Below, piece after piece: positions 45,101 through 57,250 of a DNA stretch of 64,000 nt. The DNA is from Marsupella aquatica (taxonomy: Eukaryota; Marchantiophyta). The notes under the pieces are model-generated. The model saw only the letters and a program-made list of their open reading frames with translations. It made no database searches and was not told where the DNA came from. The DNA lies in contig OZ316893.1 of the NCBI GenBank assembly GCA_973895155.1, forward strand, positions 8,246,001-8,310,000, given 5' to 3'. Each line of letters begins with the position of its first letter. Position 1 is the stretch's first letter. Made by a program: the position numbers and the translations under genes.

Positions 45101-47170
45101 AGGAAAGAAGATGGCAATTATTAAAAAGTACAAAAGAAAGCACAATGGATAAAGTAAACAAAGAGCCCGAGAGAAAGTTCAGAATATCCAAATTAAAAGA
45201 GTACAGAGGGAGTACAGACTACAGAGGTATCCTGTGCAGAGAGGATTGTGCGCTTAGGGCCTTAGTAGGCGGAGCCGATTGTACAGTAGATCCCATTCGA
45301 TCGGATCCGCGTCAGCCCAGCGCTAATCCTAAGAAAACGTCTACTGCTCTAGCCAGTGGCCTGCCCGCCCGGTAGTCCAGTCACAACTCGGGCCGCTCCA
45401 CACTCGTGCTGCCCGGTGACCGTGAGGCCCTCACCGCTTTCCCCTACACAATAAATTATAGCTATTCGGTGCATGAGTACATCCATCTATCCATGGTCGC
45501 ATAATGTCGTGCATCATTATGAGCATGTGCGTGACATCCATTCAAGGGCATTATTTATTTTACAGTACAGTAAAATAATGACCCTGCCCACACATCGATG
45601 GCAGCGCATCTGCTGCACATGACATGACGGTCATGTCATATCATGATGCTGGATCTCCCGCTGTGATGAGCCGTCGCTGTCCCTCCTGTACTTTTCCGTT
45701 GCTGTATCCCGGGCAGCCCGTCATGGCGACATCAGCGGTACCTGGCCAGCGGGAGACACAGTTGGCGGGAACTGCAGGTCCGGCGCCGTTAGGGCAGTGA
45801 CCTGGCAGTCGCGGTCCGACCTGATCACTGTTTTGGCTTGCCGGTGTTGTGGAAATGGAGACAATCTCCGTTCAGGGGTTACCACCACCACCATTTTTAA
45901 TGGTTTATACGAAAGGAGAAGATGGTACATAAATTCCGTTGCTTAAATTAGTTATTGACCCTCTAGATCCTGGTCTATTTAAGGGTACTAATGTCACTGA
46001 TGTGAGAGGAGGAGTTGCTAGAATTTTGAACTCTTAAGTCGGAAAAACCTTAGCTTATTCTAGTAGTGGACCAGCACAGCCCAAATGACTACAATAATAC
46101 TTTTCTTTGTATTCAGGTAGTATTCCTTTCCCTTGGTGAAAACGTGCACATTTCTTGGGGCGGGAGTGAAAGTGGTTTATATGGATAGGCAAGGTTCATG
46201 GGATTGGTCCATCCGAGCATTGATTTCTTATAAATAATAATCACAATAAATTATTTAATTTAAAAAATTATTACAATTCCACTCTTTGAATATTAAGCCC
46301 AGACAGAGGGGTTTATTCTTCCCATCCCCATGCAGTGTTTAAACTAATCAATTGACAATGGACAAAAACTGACTAAGTGCTTCTGGATTGGACACGTGCC
46401 TTGTGCTTTGACGCATTGAGTACTTTGTCCTGGCACCGTCCAATAGTAAACTATTGATTTTTGGGCTTGTGCAACTATTTGGACAACTTTTAGATCTTTG
46501 TTTAAATTCAAATTTTGCCACCATGTTCTCTGGTGCCCCATCTATCATCTCACAAAGTTTAAGAGATCATTTGTTCCATGTTTGATGGATTAACAGTTTT
46601 AAGAATGACTTTTTTGAATTTGTGAAGGAGGCCTAAGGTAATTTGGGCATGAGGAGTAACTTAGCACCAGTAAAATAGGCTGGAAATGGTAAGGCTTGGG
46701 TTACAGGTCAGCTTTCAGTCAAGACCACAAAAGGTGGGACTGAGTGCTATTTAGTTGTTCTACCAAGCTTTGGAGATCATAGGCGCTTCATAACAAACCC
46801 CTAGGTCCATCCAGGTTTTATTTTCTCAACTCTTCACTGACATGGATGTTTTGTCAGCCCCAACTACCATCTTACCAATATAGCATTGTTTGCAAAATGT
46901 CATGGTATCCACAAACAGTCACGTCCCTCGAGACACCAGGACAAAATCCAGGAGCTGCAGAGTGTCAGTGCGTGATTGGGGGGAAATGCTACCAAAAAGT
47001 TAGTCCATGTAAGTTTGTGAGCCATCAACTTATTAAAATAACAGTCCACTAGTTCGACTTTGACCCTGTTGCCTTGCAAGCTCCTCTCCTCTCCTGTAGT
47101 GCCTAGTGTCATTTCATGCCTTTGGCCCAATTGCCTCTTTCCCAAGTCCCCACCGTATTGGGCAGCTGCC
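42150..47170. other. Gene-empty stretch
   Basis: A plus-strand frame at 43239-43433 starts at an ATG and ends with a coiled-coil-like segment (DSLKKQVIEYQCMLANMQK); no family recognised. On the minus strand at 44356-44284 a start-like peptide MSLVDASYGSDDDDVVEAQE resembles N-termini of nuclear proteins but hits a stop within 24 codons. Neither is supported as a gene. Confidence 0.3.
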
Positions 47171-47178
47171 CTCGAATG

Positions 47179-47690
47179 ATGGTGGGGGCTACCACTCGCC
47201 CAAGCAGATTGAAGGTTGAATCTGGTTGGGTCCAACCAGATAGGGTGGCTTTATTAGATGTCCTTATCCATTGCTTTTGAGATACATTTTATAATGAGTG
47301 CAAACTGCTAAAGTTGGCTTGGGGAGAACGAGGGGCCTTTTCAGGTATGGTGTATATTGCTTCTACATGGCATGGCAAGTAGTGGGCCCAAGGAAACTGG
47401 TTAGAGTAGGTAGGAGGGAAAGCCTGGCCACCTTTTGCCAAAGCATTGCAGTGAGGTGGAATTTTGGCTTGGAAGCTGCCTATAGGTGAACAGCTATCTA
47501 ATGCTGGTGGGGGCTACCACTTACCCAACCAGATTCAACCTGGTTGGGTAAGTAGGATTGAAGGGGGCTTTACAGGACTCCTTACCCATTGCTTCGTATT
47601 GAAATTAAATGTGGACCAGAACGAGGGCCTATTCAGGTAGGGTATCTACTGCTCCTACATGGCAAGATTGGGCCCAAGGAAATGCTAATG
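47179..47690 (+). repeat. ~330-bp tandem duplication with hairpins
   Basis: 47179-47395 and 47505-47686 share GGTGGGGGCTACCACT, CCATTGCTT, AACGAGGGGCC or AACGAGGGCC, CAGGTA.GGT and GGGCCCAAGGAAA in the same order. The second copy contains a perfect 14-bp hairpin, ACTTACCCAACCAG / CTGGTTGGGTAAGT, with a 7-base loop (47519-47553). The first has a degraded version. Confidence 0.75.
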
Positions 47691-47894
47691 TGGAGTGTCT
47701 ATTTTGTTTAGAATTTTAGATCACATCATCAGGTGGTCCAAACATTTCTAAACTCTGGATTTTTCCTTCAATGGATTTGTATTTATTGAATTCGAAAGGT
47801 TTTTGGAATGGACTCTATCTTCAGAATCATAAGTGGCCCTCCTGTTTGCTTTCAATTTGTGGAAAAAAGTCACCGATGAGCCCCCACCACTGCA

Positions 47895-47896
47895 CC

Positions 47897-47927
<31 letters not shown>

Positions 47928-47929
47928 AC
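47895..47929 (+). repeat. Poly-C (19) followed by (AC)n microsatellite
   Basis: C19 at 47895-47913 passes directly into alternating AC. A likely length polymorphism and sequencing-error site. Confidence 0.85.
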
Positions 47930-47964
47930 CTTGTAAAGCCACAGGGTTGCGGCCAGGCTCTCTG

Positions 47965-48106
47965 TCTTACATTAGCCAATTTCCCACCTAGCCAGACCCC
48001 ATGAGCTAGAATCCTACAGTTGTCCTTAAATATATGGAGATCTGATGGTCAGATATAGATCTAGGAAAATCAAATGAGGAATATTCGTACTATCTTTTCC
48101 TTCAAT
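47965..48106. repeat. Dispersed repeat family R1, copy 3
   Basis: ACATTAGCCAATTTCCCACC, CTAGCCAGACCCC, GCTAGAATCCTA, TGGAGATCTGATGGTCAG and ATCTTTTCCTTCA follow the family order. Confidence 0.6.
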
Positions 48107-48109
48107 AAC

Positions 48110-51020
48110 AAAAATTAATAAACCTTAAAAAGTAACCCAGAGAACTGGTTAGGTAAAAATGAGTAGAGTGGGTAAGTGGTACAAACGGTACATCCAGGCA
48201 CAAAACTGCACACGGTACGCTGATAGGACAGGAGCCCATATGGTGTGTGAGCCAAATTTTGTTATATCTTCATTTTCATTTTATGTCCTGTTTTGCTTGT
48301 GGTTTTGCTTTGTCAGGGAAACCAGAGTTCTTAATTGACTTCACCCAACCCTGGGACGTATGAGTCTCCTTAAAATGAGGGCCCAAGCAGGTCACTCGGA
48401 TGAAGTGACTTCAGGACACTCTCATTTTTTGTGGAGCTGACTTCACACATTCACACGTAGTGGGGCAGCACCCAAAAATGCTGGTTCACAGAGAACTCAG
48501 GTTGAGTCTAGTCCTCTCACCTTGTGCAGTGCTGTTCCATATCTCTGAGCTTATGACTAACTCCTCCTTCCTTGATAGATTCGATTCTCGATCAAACTCA
48601 AGATTGGATTCAAAACATGAACACAATGTTAAATCCATGAAAGTGTGACCTATGGGAGGCTCATGGGCCAAACATTCAGGTCCACCACGGCTTTATTTTG
48701 GAGTAGGTACCGGGTAGGACAAAGTGTATTTGTTTAGGGAAACCACCTTAAGCTGGGCACGCTATGCAAATCGCTTTGCAATAGGAAAGAAAGGTCCGGA
48801 TAGAGACAAAGTTTGACTAGGGATGATCAGATGGACTCACAGAACTTCCAACAAACACTGACCAGTATAATATTGTACTCCCACGTACTCCCAAACACTA
48901 TTTACAGTTTTTTTAGAGTATTAAGGTCTTGTTTTGTTATATTATGGTTTGAGTGCGTCAATTCCAACGGAAACCAGTGTGTCAATTCCATTCGAGATCA
49001 ACCTTTGTATCCATAGGGATTTCCTTACTTGCCTAAAAAACTCTCTATTGTTTTTGTAAAGTTTGTCTTATCCCCTTCTATTGGGTCCCCTTGGGTGTCC
49101 TGCCTTCGTGACCCTGTCTCACCATTTGACTCTTTTTTGTCTCTTTGGCATTGTGACATATAACTACCAAAGCACCATGCACACGTTAAATGTGAGATTT
49201 CACCTTTGTATTCTGGGTTTGGAAAGGGATTTATTTCTCCTTGGTATATAACTAGCAAGCACCCCCCACATGTTAAATGTGAGATTTCACTTTTTTTCTC
49301 TTGAGTTGGAAGGGGGTTTATTCTTTTTGTTTGTCTTGAGCTATCAATCTGAATTCTATCCTCTTGGGCAAGATTACAATTGTGCAAACAGTTCCACAGT
49401 AGAGTGGACGGTGATGTGGTCCTCCTGGTCTAGCATGAAAGATACAGGTGAATCTGATTGCCCAGGTCGGGCCAGGTGTGGTGCTACTGTTCAATCTCAT
49501 ATGTTTACCACAGTGAATCACTGGTTAAACAATTACTATTTACCTCCCAAAATTGACATATCTGGGTTTTAACAGACTGCCATCTTCTTGATCAATATCA
49601 CTACTTGCCATCATGAGGTTTTGGGTACCTTGATTTAAGGTCCATCAATGGTGTGGATAACTCATGGGGACTATCAAGTAACATTTTTCATTTTGGGGAT
49701 ACATCAAGTATATCTTTCTTAGGTGACTTGACCTTGGTTAAACCACAAAAGATCCCCAAGTCCCGTATTCCCAAAGAATTTTTTTTAAATCATCTTTCTT
49801 TAAATTAATTTCTCTCATTTGTTCAGAAGAATTCAAATCTTTTGTTCCCAGGGCCATACAATCTGTCGTGACTAACCAGGGCTAAGTGACTTAACCTATG
49901 ATGAAGAAGATTGTAGATCAATGTAAAAAGAATATAACACTAAAATGAGGCATGTTGAATTATGACGTCTTCCTTCATGACGATACGATCATGACCCATC
50001 ACATGCACATGTAGTCGACACAATTCATACGTGGTTCACCTCTTCTCCAAGGCTACGTCCACACGAACACTTTACTTCAAAGTAGTCGAACACACAAGCT
50101 CTCTATCTCTTCCTCAAGTTGCTTCGTTACAATGAGCAAGCACTACTTACCAGCAGCTTACATTAGCCCTGGTATATGCAAGGTCACACACGACTAACCT
50201 AACCTCAGCTAAGTCCCTAATTGAAGTTAACCTAATTACCTTAACCTTTGAGTCACAAGATTAAGAACAATCCTTAACAAGGCAATCTGGTACAACCCAT
50301 AGTTACTGAGTTACGTGCAAATGACCTGGATGGAAAGATTCGAGCAAAAAAAGGCAGAAGGAATTAAAAACCGTGAACCGAACCCATCATTTCCACCCTG
50401 TAGGAACAATTGCAAGTAAGTCACAAAATTGAGTGTATATTAACAAAGACCTCATGTGGGCCTGCTTACGCAACACTCCGAAGAAGCTACCAGTGCCATG
50501 ACCAGTGCCCACCGGCATGCCATCTTGAGTCACTCAGCTTGCCATGGCCTTCACCACCGTCCTAACACAACTGCTGTTGTGGTCATCTAGGTGCAATCTG
50601 GAATCAGAAATTTTTGCATCTTCATCTCTTATTCAATTGTGCTTTGAGTAAAAACTGGGACCCTACTGAAAGCATCACATCTGCAATTATTTTGGTGATA
50701 GTCATTGGACCTGTGAACCCAAACCTACCCGCAACCTAGATGTGGTCACTTGGTGCTGACTAGATTATTTCCAGAATCACCAGGTGACAATATTCCGTCG
50801 TCATAGCATAGTTCACTATCTTTGAATGTGAAAATGTCAGTTGAACTTGCTTCCAGACTTTTGCAGGTGGTCACTGTAATTTCCCCAACCACAAAGTTTT
50901 CTCAATCTATTTTTTCCACTAATCAAATCATGTGTTAGTGGCCGAATTCAACTAGAAAATTAAAGTATTTATCTATTTTGCCTTATAGAGGGTTTTTCAC
51001 TGTCATGTCTAGACTGTACT
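48110..51020. other. Gene-empty stretch
   Basis: Two short direct repeats: TGTTAAATGTGAGATTTCAC, or that text with one base changed, at about 49184 and 49269, with TTGG.A.GG..TTTATT after both (~85 bp period). Around 49930-50290 the composition changes (CTACGTCCACACGAACAC), suggesting a TE terminal region, but no paired LTR was found. Confidence 0.3.
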
Positions 51021-51021
51021 G

Positions 51022-51033
51022 CCCCCCCCCCCC
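51022..51033 (+). repeat. Poly-C tract (12)
   Basis: A homopolymer of C, followed at about 51147-51170 by further C runs. Confidence 0.75.
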
Positions 51034-52106
51034 ACATTTCCAGCCCACCATGTGCGGAATGCCACCTGCTTGCCTTAGGTGCCAGTTTCTTAAACCATAA
51101 TTTTTGTGTGAATCTGATTACTACTACGGTAACCAGCAACTGAGCCCCCCAGCCCCCCAGCGCCCCCCCGGTGGGGATTGGCCTCCCGACCGTATTGTAA
51201 CCAGTGTGATCTCTTTAGTTATCCCTTCCTGTAATTTTTTTTTTGCATTTCTTTGGAAATTATGAGCCCAATTCCTATGAGATTTCAGCCCCCTGGCTAG
51301 CCCATCTGAAGGGTTCCAATTTTGGGAATAATTTTTGGGTAAAAAGTAGCGCAAAACTACACTCAGGGGTTACATTCATTAATCCATGGCCACTCTGGGC
51401 CATGGCTGTAACAGCCTCGGGCACCTGCTCTAGAACTACATCCCCTTAAATAATTAGTGGGGTGATTTTTATTGTTCTTGGCCTATCAGATCTTGCCGTG
51501 TATGCAGCTTCATACTTAAGAAATTTCCGTCATATTTGGAGTGCAATTGTACGGTATTCAGTTCATGTAATCCAGCTGGCAAGATTTAATCTTGCAAGGT
51601 TTTGAAAAATAAAAGGATTCCCAGGGTGGGGGCCAATGTCTATTGATTTGCAAATGACTCAATTGAGCCTGACTGATGAATAAGAAGAATTGGTCCCATG
51701 AAGTGTTTCTCCTTGGGCCCATGGGTTGGTTACCCTACACACCATTCTGGGAGGGTGAGGAGGGATGGGGGCATGGGGCGCCCCATGCACCAGGGCCCAT
51801 TATTTCCGTTGTACCATGTGCAATTGGGTGGACGGTGAGTGAACCTTTTATTCGTTCTCTTGTCTGTCTAATAGTTGAGTTTATCCAACAGTTCATTCCA
51901 TCTCAAAAAGGGGAAAAAAGAAGTGAGTTTATACGAAGATTTGTGGACGGTGCAGTTTCGGTGGACGGTGACATGTGTAGACATAAACAATACACGCGAA
52001 AAGGAAGAGGAAGCGATCCAATCTGACTTGTAGATTTGAATGCGGCAGACTGTTCAGTAGTGGTAAAGTAACGGGAAAAGACGGGAAGTTGTTGTAAGGC
52101 AAGTGA

Positions 52107-52113
52107 TATAAAA
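52107..52113 (+). promoter_or_regulatory. TATA box candidate of the ERD4-type gene
   Basis: TATAAAA in the context AAGTGATATAAAACGATCC. Transcription would begin near 52135-52140, giving a leader of about 1.08 kb before the ATG unless a leader intron is removed. Confidence 0.5.
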
Positions 52114-52129
52114 CGATCCGAGGAACGCC

Positions 52130-53219
52130 ATCCAATCTCGTCCTTTTTCCTCGGAATTGAGTAGCGAGAACTCGGACTGAGAGAAAGTGAGACAGAGAGA
52201 GAGAGAGAGCGAGAGAGCGAAGCAAAAAGGGAGAAAGGAAAGGGCGAATTGTACTGTTGACGAGCGCTCCGCATTCCATATCCGAGAGAGAGGTGCGAAA
52301 GATTGATCGGCTGGCTGGCTGCTCGGCGAGCGCGTGGGTAAAAAGACAGACGGACAGAGGAGCACAAGCAAAGCGCACACTCTTCCCGCATCTGGCGCGA
52401 GGTCATGATTGTGCTTGGCCTCAAGGGAAACACCTCATCCGATCAAAGGCGGGGCCCCTTCAACGTCTCTCTTTGCCCATGAGCAGACAGGCAGCACTGG
52501 AGTTGCCACCTGCGGAAGTCTAGGCAGACACTACAGTAGCTGAGGGACGCATTGAAAAGCTCTCGCATTCGCCTAGTCCTGTCTTGTCCAGCCCGATCCG
52601 ATCGTCTCATCGTCGGGCTCGTTCTTCTTGTCGCTCCTCGAGCCTGCTCTGCAGCTCTGCTCTGCTCTGTCTGTCCCAGGTTGCGGATATCCACGTCCAC
52701 GCTGGACCCTTGTTTTGACATGCACCGCTGCGCATTCGCGTCCTAAAGCTTCGCCGCAAGAGTTGGACAGAAGAGGAGGACGTGCAGCTCGCACCACGGT
52801 GCTGCTTGTTAGTGTCAAATCCTCGATTGCCAGCGAAAGCAAAAAGGATAGGTAGCTTGTGCGTTCATAGTCAGGTCGCAAGCAAAGAAAGGAGGGAGTG
52901 CGACCACCTGGCGACTTCTATAGCTAGCGAGCAACAGGTTTCTGTCGTAGCTGCTACTTGCACCCACAGGCCGCATTCTGGCATTACGGAGGGATATAGA
53001 TCTGACGGTTTCGAAATTAGCCTAGAGTCTTGCATTGCTCGACAAGCATTTCGTTGGGGTCATTGCCTTCCGTTGGCTCTGGAGCACCTGCACGGAGAGT
53101 AGCGATGGAGCGTAGTAGTGTCATTCCGGATAGTTGATCACACACGAGCGACGATCGTCCTCTTCTTGGCTGGGTTGTAAAATTGCCGAGGGCGGGGTGT
53201 GTCAAAGAAGGAGGCCAAG
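52130..53219 (+). promoter_or_regulatory. Long 5' leader / promoter-proximal region with GA repeat
   Basis: GC-rich, gene-like DNA without a family-matching frame. It includes a GA-rich run at 52191-52220 (GAGA elements are common in plant core promoters and leaders). Several short upstream frames are present (for example one ending at 52523). A leader intron is possible, but I could not fix its ends. Confidence 0.4.
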
Positions 53220-56200
53220 ATGACGGCAATTTCGGCTTTCATCACGTCCTTGGTCACTTCGTTAATAATTTTTCTAGTTCTAGCGGTGATTTTCACGTAT
53301 TTGGCGAGGAGACCCGGCAACAGAGTGGTATACTTTCCAGCTTTAATTCTAAAAGGCAAGGAAACGCCTGACTCGGCTAAGTCTCGAGCTCCATGGAAGT
53401 GGATGGTGGAAGCATACAGCGTCACAGAAGAAGAACTGGTCGACATCGCCGGTCTTGATGCCGTCATTTACCTCCAACTCTTCACCACTGGTAATTTTCT
53501 AATTAGTGCTCACCACTACTGGACGGTTGAGCTAATGCCGCACCCCACCCCCCACAAAAAGAATCAATACTCTTTGCTCCATTTCCGTCGAGGAGCTCGT
53601 TGGTGAGTTGTATGGGCTGTCTTGTTGTGTTAACTCATTTCCTGGGATGTCCTGAATAATATTGAAAATCTTGAAACGCGCCTCAGTCGAACCCAAAATT
53701 CCAATCGAGTTCATGATGATTGCGTCTACTACACAAGGCGAAATGCTTTTCATCTGCATTACTCTAATGTTATTTTATCATCAAGTCACTTGCCTCAACC
53801 CAATGTTTCTCTCATGTGCAGTTTGTCGTCCACGTTGGACCATTTTAGGCTATTCCTCTGGCTTCTTTCTTCTGCTCCTGTGCCTCCATACAGCACCCAC
53901 ATAATCATGTCCATGTGAGAGCAGCAGCGCCTTGGTTCGTATTGTTCTGAATTAGTGTTTATCTTGCTTGACTTGCAGCTCTGAAGATCATACTGTACTC
54001 GGGGGTCTTCTTAATTCCGACGTTAATCCCTCTGGCTCTCACCGATCACAACATCAGTGCGAATAAGGCGCAAAATAACGCAACAACCCCACTAGATCAC
54101 TTGGCTATGACTAATATCCAGGTGAGTTTAAGAGTTTGCTGTTCTTCAGGACTTCCATTTTTGCTTTTCCTCAGCTACTGGGCTGATCGCTGAGGACATG
54201 TTCATGGGCATTGATGCGTGGTTCGCAATTTTGTTCAGGCTCTCATTAGTGATGGTCCTGTTTGCGCAGAGCAAGAGTAGTCGAATATGGGCTTACCTGG
54301 TCGGTATGTACGTAATATCATTTATCACCTACTATGTGCTCATCCAAACCTACAAGCATGTAATCCATTTGCGGGAACATGCCCAAGCAACTTTGAAGGC
54401 TCCCCCGGAACAGTTTGCCTGCCTGGTACGAGACATTCCCAAGTTGACGAAGGGCGAGTCACGGAGCGAGCAGGTGGACCAGTTCTTCAGAACAATGCAT
54501 CCCGATACCTACGAGAAGGCTACGATTGCGACGAAGTTGAAAGAGGTAAACATGCACAAGAACGATATGATCTCTGCCTCTCGCTATAACCCCTCTCTGG
54601 TTCGACTACTTCTTCCATTGAATGTGTCTGCGAGAGAAATGTCGTCAAGTTTGGGGCAGAGTCCTGTACATTGCCAACCTGACACCACTTTTGCGTATTT
54701 GCAGGCTTCCAAGGTGTGGACGAAGCTGGAGACAGCCAAGTCCAAACTTGCCCATGCAGAAGCTGTCTATGAGCAGTCAAAAGCGAATGGACATCCCGAG
54801 GGCGTCCGTCCCACCCACAAGACAGGGAAATTTGGCCTGTACGGAAAGAAGGTGGATTCCATTGACTACTGGAGTGAGCAAATCAAGGAATTACCGCCTC
54901 AATTGCAAGAGACCCAGTCCCACACCCTGGTGGATGATGAACAAGGAGCTGCAATGGTCTTTTTTAACAGCAGACGTGCTGCAGCTGCGGCATCCCAAGA
55001 GAAACATTCTTCTTTCGCCGATAAGTGGCAAGTCCTTCCAGCACCGGAGCCCCGCGCAGTGATTTGGGAGACGATGCATATAAGTTTCTACCAGCGATTG
55101 GTTCGGGAGAAATTGATTACTGTGATTGTCTTCTTGATAGTGGTGTTCTACATGATCCCCATCGCCTTTATTGCTGCTCTCAGCACAATTGATAATCTCA
55201 CCAAATACCTTCCGTTCCTCAAGCCTGTCGTCAAGATTAAACCTATCAAGACTGTTATCCAGGCTTATCTTCCCCAGCTGGCCCTCATTATTTTCCTCGC
55301 ACTTCTGCCCATGCTTCTTACTCTTCTCTCCAAGGCAGAAGGAATAGTGTCCAAAGCCCATCTTGCCCGTTCAGCTAGCGGGAAATACTTCGTCTTCATG
55401 GTCTTCAATGTGTTCATTGGCTACTCTCTTTTTGGCACACTGTTTAGCAGCGCAGACAGTATCAACGCCCTCAAAAAAAGTGGCGGCGTGAGTTTCAATT
55501 CTATCATCACCCTGTTTGGGTCACAGCTTCCTCCCAATGCGACCTACTTCATCACATTTGTTGCTCTCAAGTAAGTTGTGCACTTTCCCTGATGTGAAGA
55601 AGTTACTCTTTCAGTTGGAATTGCGAAAGCGTATGTTGTTTAATGCAAATCTATTCTGCGGATATACTGTACTTACTAGTCATTAATGCTGTTATACGGT
55701 TCTTCAGATTTTTCGTTGGATATGGATTGGAGCTATCACGATTAGTCCCACTGATCATTTACCATCTAAAGAGGAAGTATCTCTGCAAAACTGAAGCTGA
55801 AGTGCAAGCTGCATGGGCACCGGGCCCTTTCAACTATCTTTCCCTAATTCCAAACGATCTTCTCGTCATTGTCATTACCTATTCTTATTCTGTGATCGCC
55901 CCATTGATTCTCCCTTTCGCACTCCTCTACTACGGTATCGGCTGGTTCGTGTATCGGAATCAGGTATGACTGGTTGCGACGAGCCCTGTGTTTAGAATTT
56001 CTGTTAATCGTTTGCATTTACTTTAGCTCCAGTTGCTGAATATATTTTAATGTCGAGCTTTCAAATGCCTTATTTAATGTGGTACTTCTAGCTCACTAGT
56101 TCTTTCGTTGACATGGCAGGCTCTCAAGGTTTATGTGCCAAGTTATGAGAGTGGAGGTCGATTCTGGCCACACATCCACAACCGTTTTCTGGTGGGGTTG

Positions 56201-56578
56201 GCCGTTGCACAAATCACGGCGATCGGATATTTCTCAATCAAGAAGTTCGCATTTGTGTTTTTCCTCTTCCCCCTCCTGCTCATCACTCTCCTCTTCTACA
56301 ACATTGCAAATAAAATCTATTACCCTTCATTCAAATACGTCTCCATTGGAACTGCCAGCGAACCGGTGTCGCAAGTGCCCACACTTTCGTCCATCGTAGC
56401 TGCCTTTACTCCCGCTTGCCTACTGGATCCTTCAGCAACACCGGAGAGTGACAAGCCGGATGATTCAAAATACGTGGACGCAGAATCGCAGTTGCCTTCC
56501 AGGAGCTCGTCAGGAATTGCGTCCCCATCAGATAATCCTCGCCCCATGGACACGCAAACTCATCACAGCTCTTCATAA
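53220..56578 (+). CDS. ERD4/OSCA3-type CSC1-like channel protein (DUF221)
   Basis: Predicted exons are 53220-53490, 53979-54121, 54270-54545, 54705-55570, 55708-55963 and 56120-56578, giving 756 residues; Arabidopsis ERD4 has about 725. All introns are GT..AG and every join restores family sequence. Landmarks in order are MTAISAFITSLVTSLIIFLV (first membrane segment), RAPWKWMVEAY, GLDAVIYL, PTLIPLALTDHNI, the cytosolic domain with PPEQFACLVRDIP and GKKVDSIDYW, AAMVFFNSRRAAAAASQ, PAPEPRAVIWE, then the channel core with FYMIPIAFIAALST, FLKPVV, LSKAEGI, ASGKYFVFMVFNVFIGYSL, VALKFFVGYGLELSR, YLCKTEAEVQAAW, SYSVIAPLIL and ALKVYVPSYESGGRFWPHIH. The family is hyperosmolality/mechanically gated, Ca2+-permeable cation channels; ERD4 was found as dehydration-responsive. 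The Ser/Pro-rich tail differs from ERD4. No other candidate family fits. Confidence 0.94.
54546..54704 (+). other. In-frame, stop-free intron 3 of the ERD4-type gene
   Basis: GTAAAC..TTTGCAG, 159 bases (53 codons), phase 0, without an in-frame stop. Removing it joins KLKE to ASKVWTKLE, which fits ERD4. Retention would add 53 residues to the cytosolic domain. Confidence 0.8.
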
Positions 56579-57250
56579 AACTATTCTTCTGTTATGTATG
56601 CATCATGGGCGGACAACAACAAACTCGTATATTGATTTGCGTGCCTGGCATACTCATTTTCCCTTCACGTGCCGAGATACTCTATGACAAAGATGTTCAT
56701 GCGCTGCAGCATGTTCTAAACTAAACCCTAAACCACGAACAGAGCCGTTGATGTTGCAGCTGCTATCAAGATGAAGATAACGTGACGAGTTAAGTTGTTA
56801 TCCGCGCATTTTGTCTATGTGGAAGAGGTTCATCTTTCATATATATACATCTCGATTTTTTCTTAGTTTAGTTCTAAAGCTGTGTAGAGGATCGAGAGAC
56901 CCTCTCTTCTACTTCTCTTGTACAGTGAACTTCAGATGGAAGAGGAGCCATTATTCTGCTTCGAGTCATGTAGTCTCTCGCTCTTTCTTTCACGTCGAAG
57001 TCTTTCTTTCTTTCTTTCATCGTGATGGGATGTTTTCTTTTCTCAACTGCATCAGTCGATATCTGTGTGTTATTTTCTATGGATTCTATTATTCGACTGA
57101 TGAAGTAGATAAAGAATGCGCGTTACCAATAAGAAAATCACCACTGCATGCTGCAACGCTCACTTCAAATTATGTTTGAGGTCTGCAGCCTCTGAGTGTT
57201 AGATAAATTTATTTGTGTTGAATTCTATGGATTTCAATTACGACGTAATG
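56579..57250 (+). other. Probable 3' region of the ERD4-type gene
   Basis: Pyrimidine-rich DNA, with a CTTT run at about 57000-57020. CTAAACCCTAAACC at 56721-56734 is another short telomere-type motif. No coding features. Confidence 0.4.

Noticed and set aside
49930-50290. LTR of a retrotransposon
   Set aside because: Composition is suggestive, but no paired copy, primer-binding site or polypurine tract could be found.
54546-54704. 53 extra residues in the channel protein
   Set aside because: They do not fit ERD4-type sequence, carry clean GT..AG ends, and removal restores the family alignment; treated as an intron.
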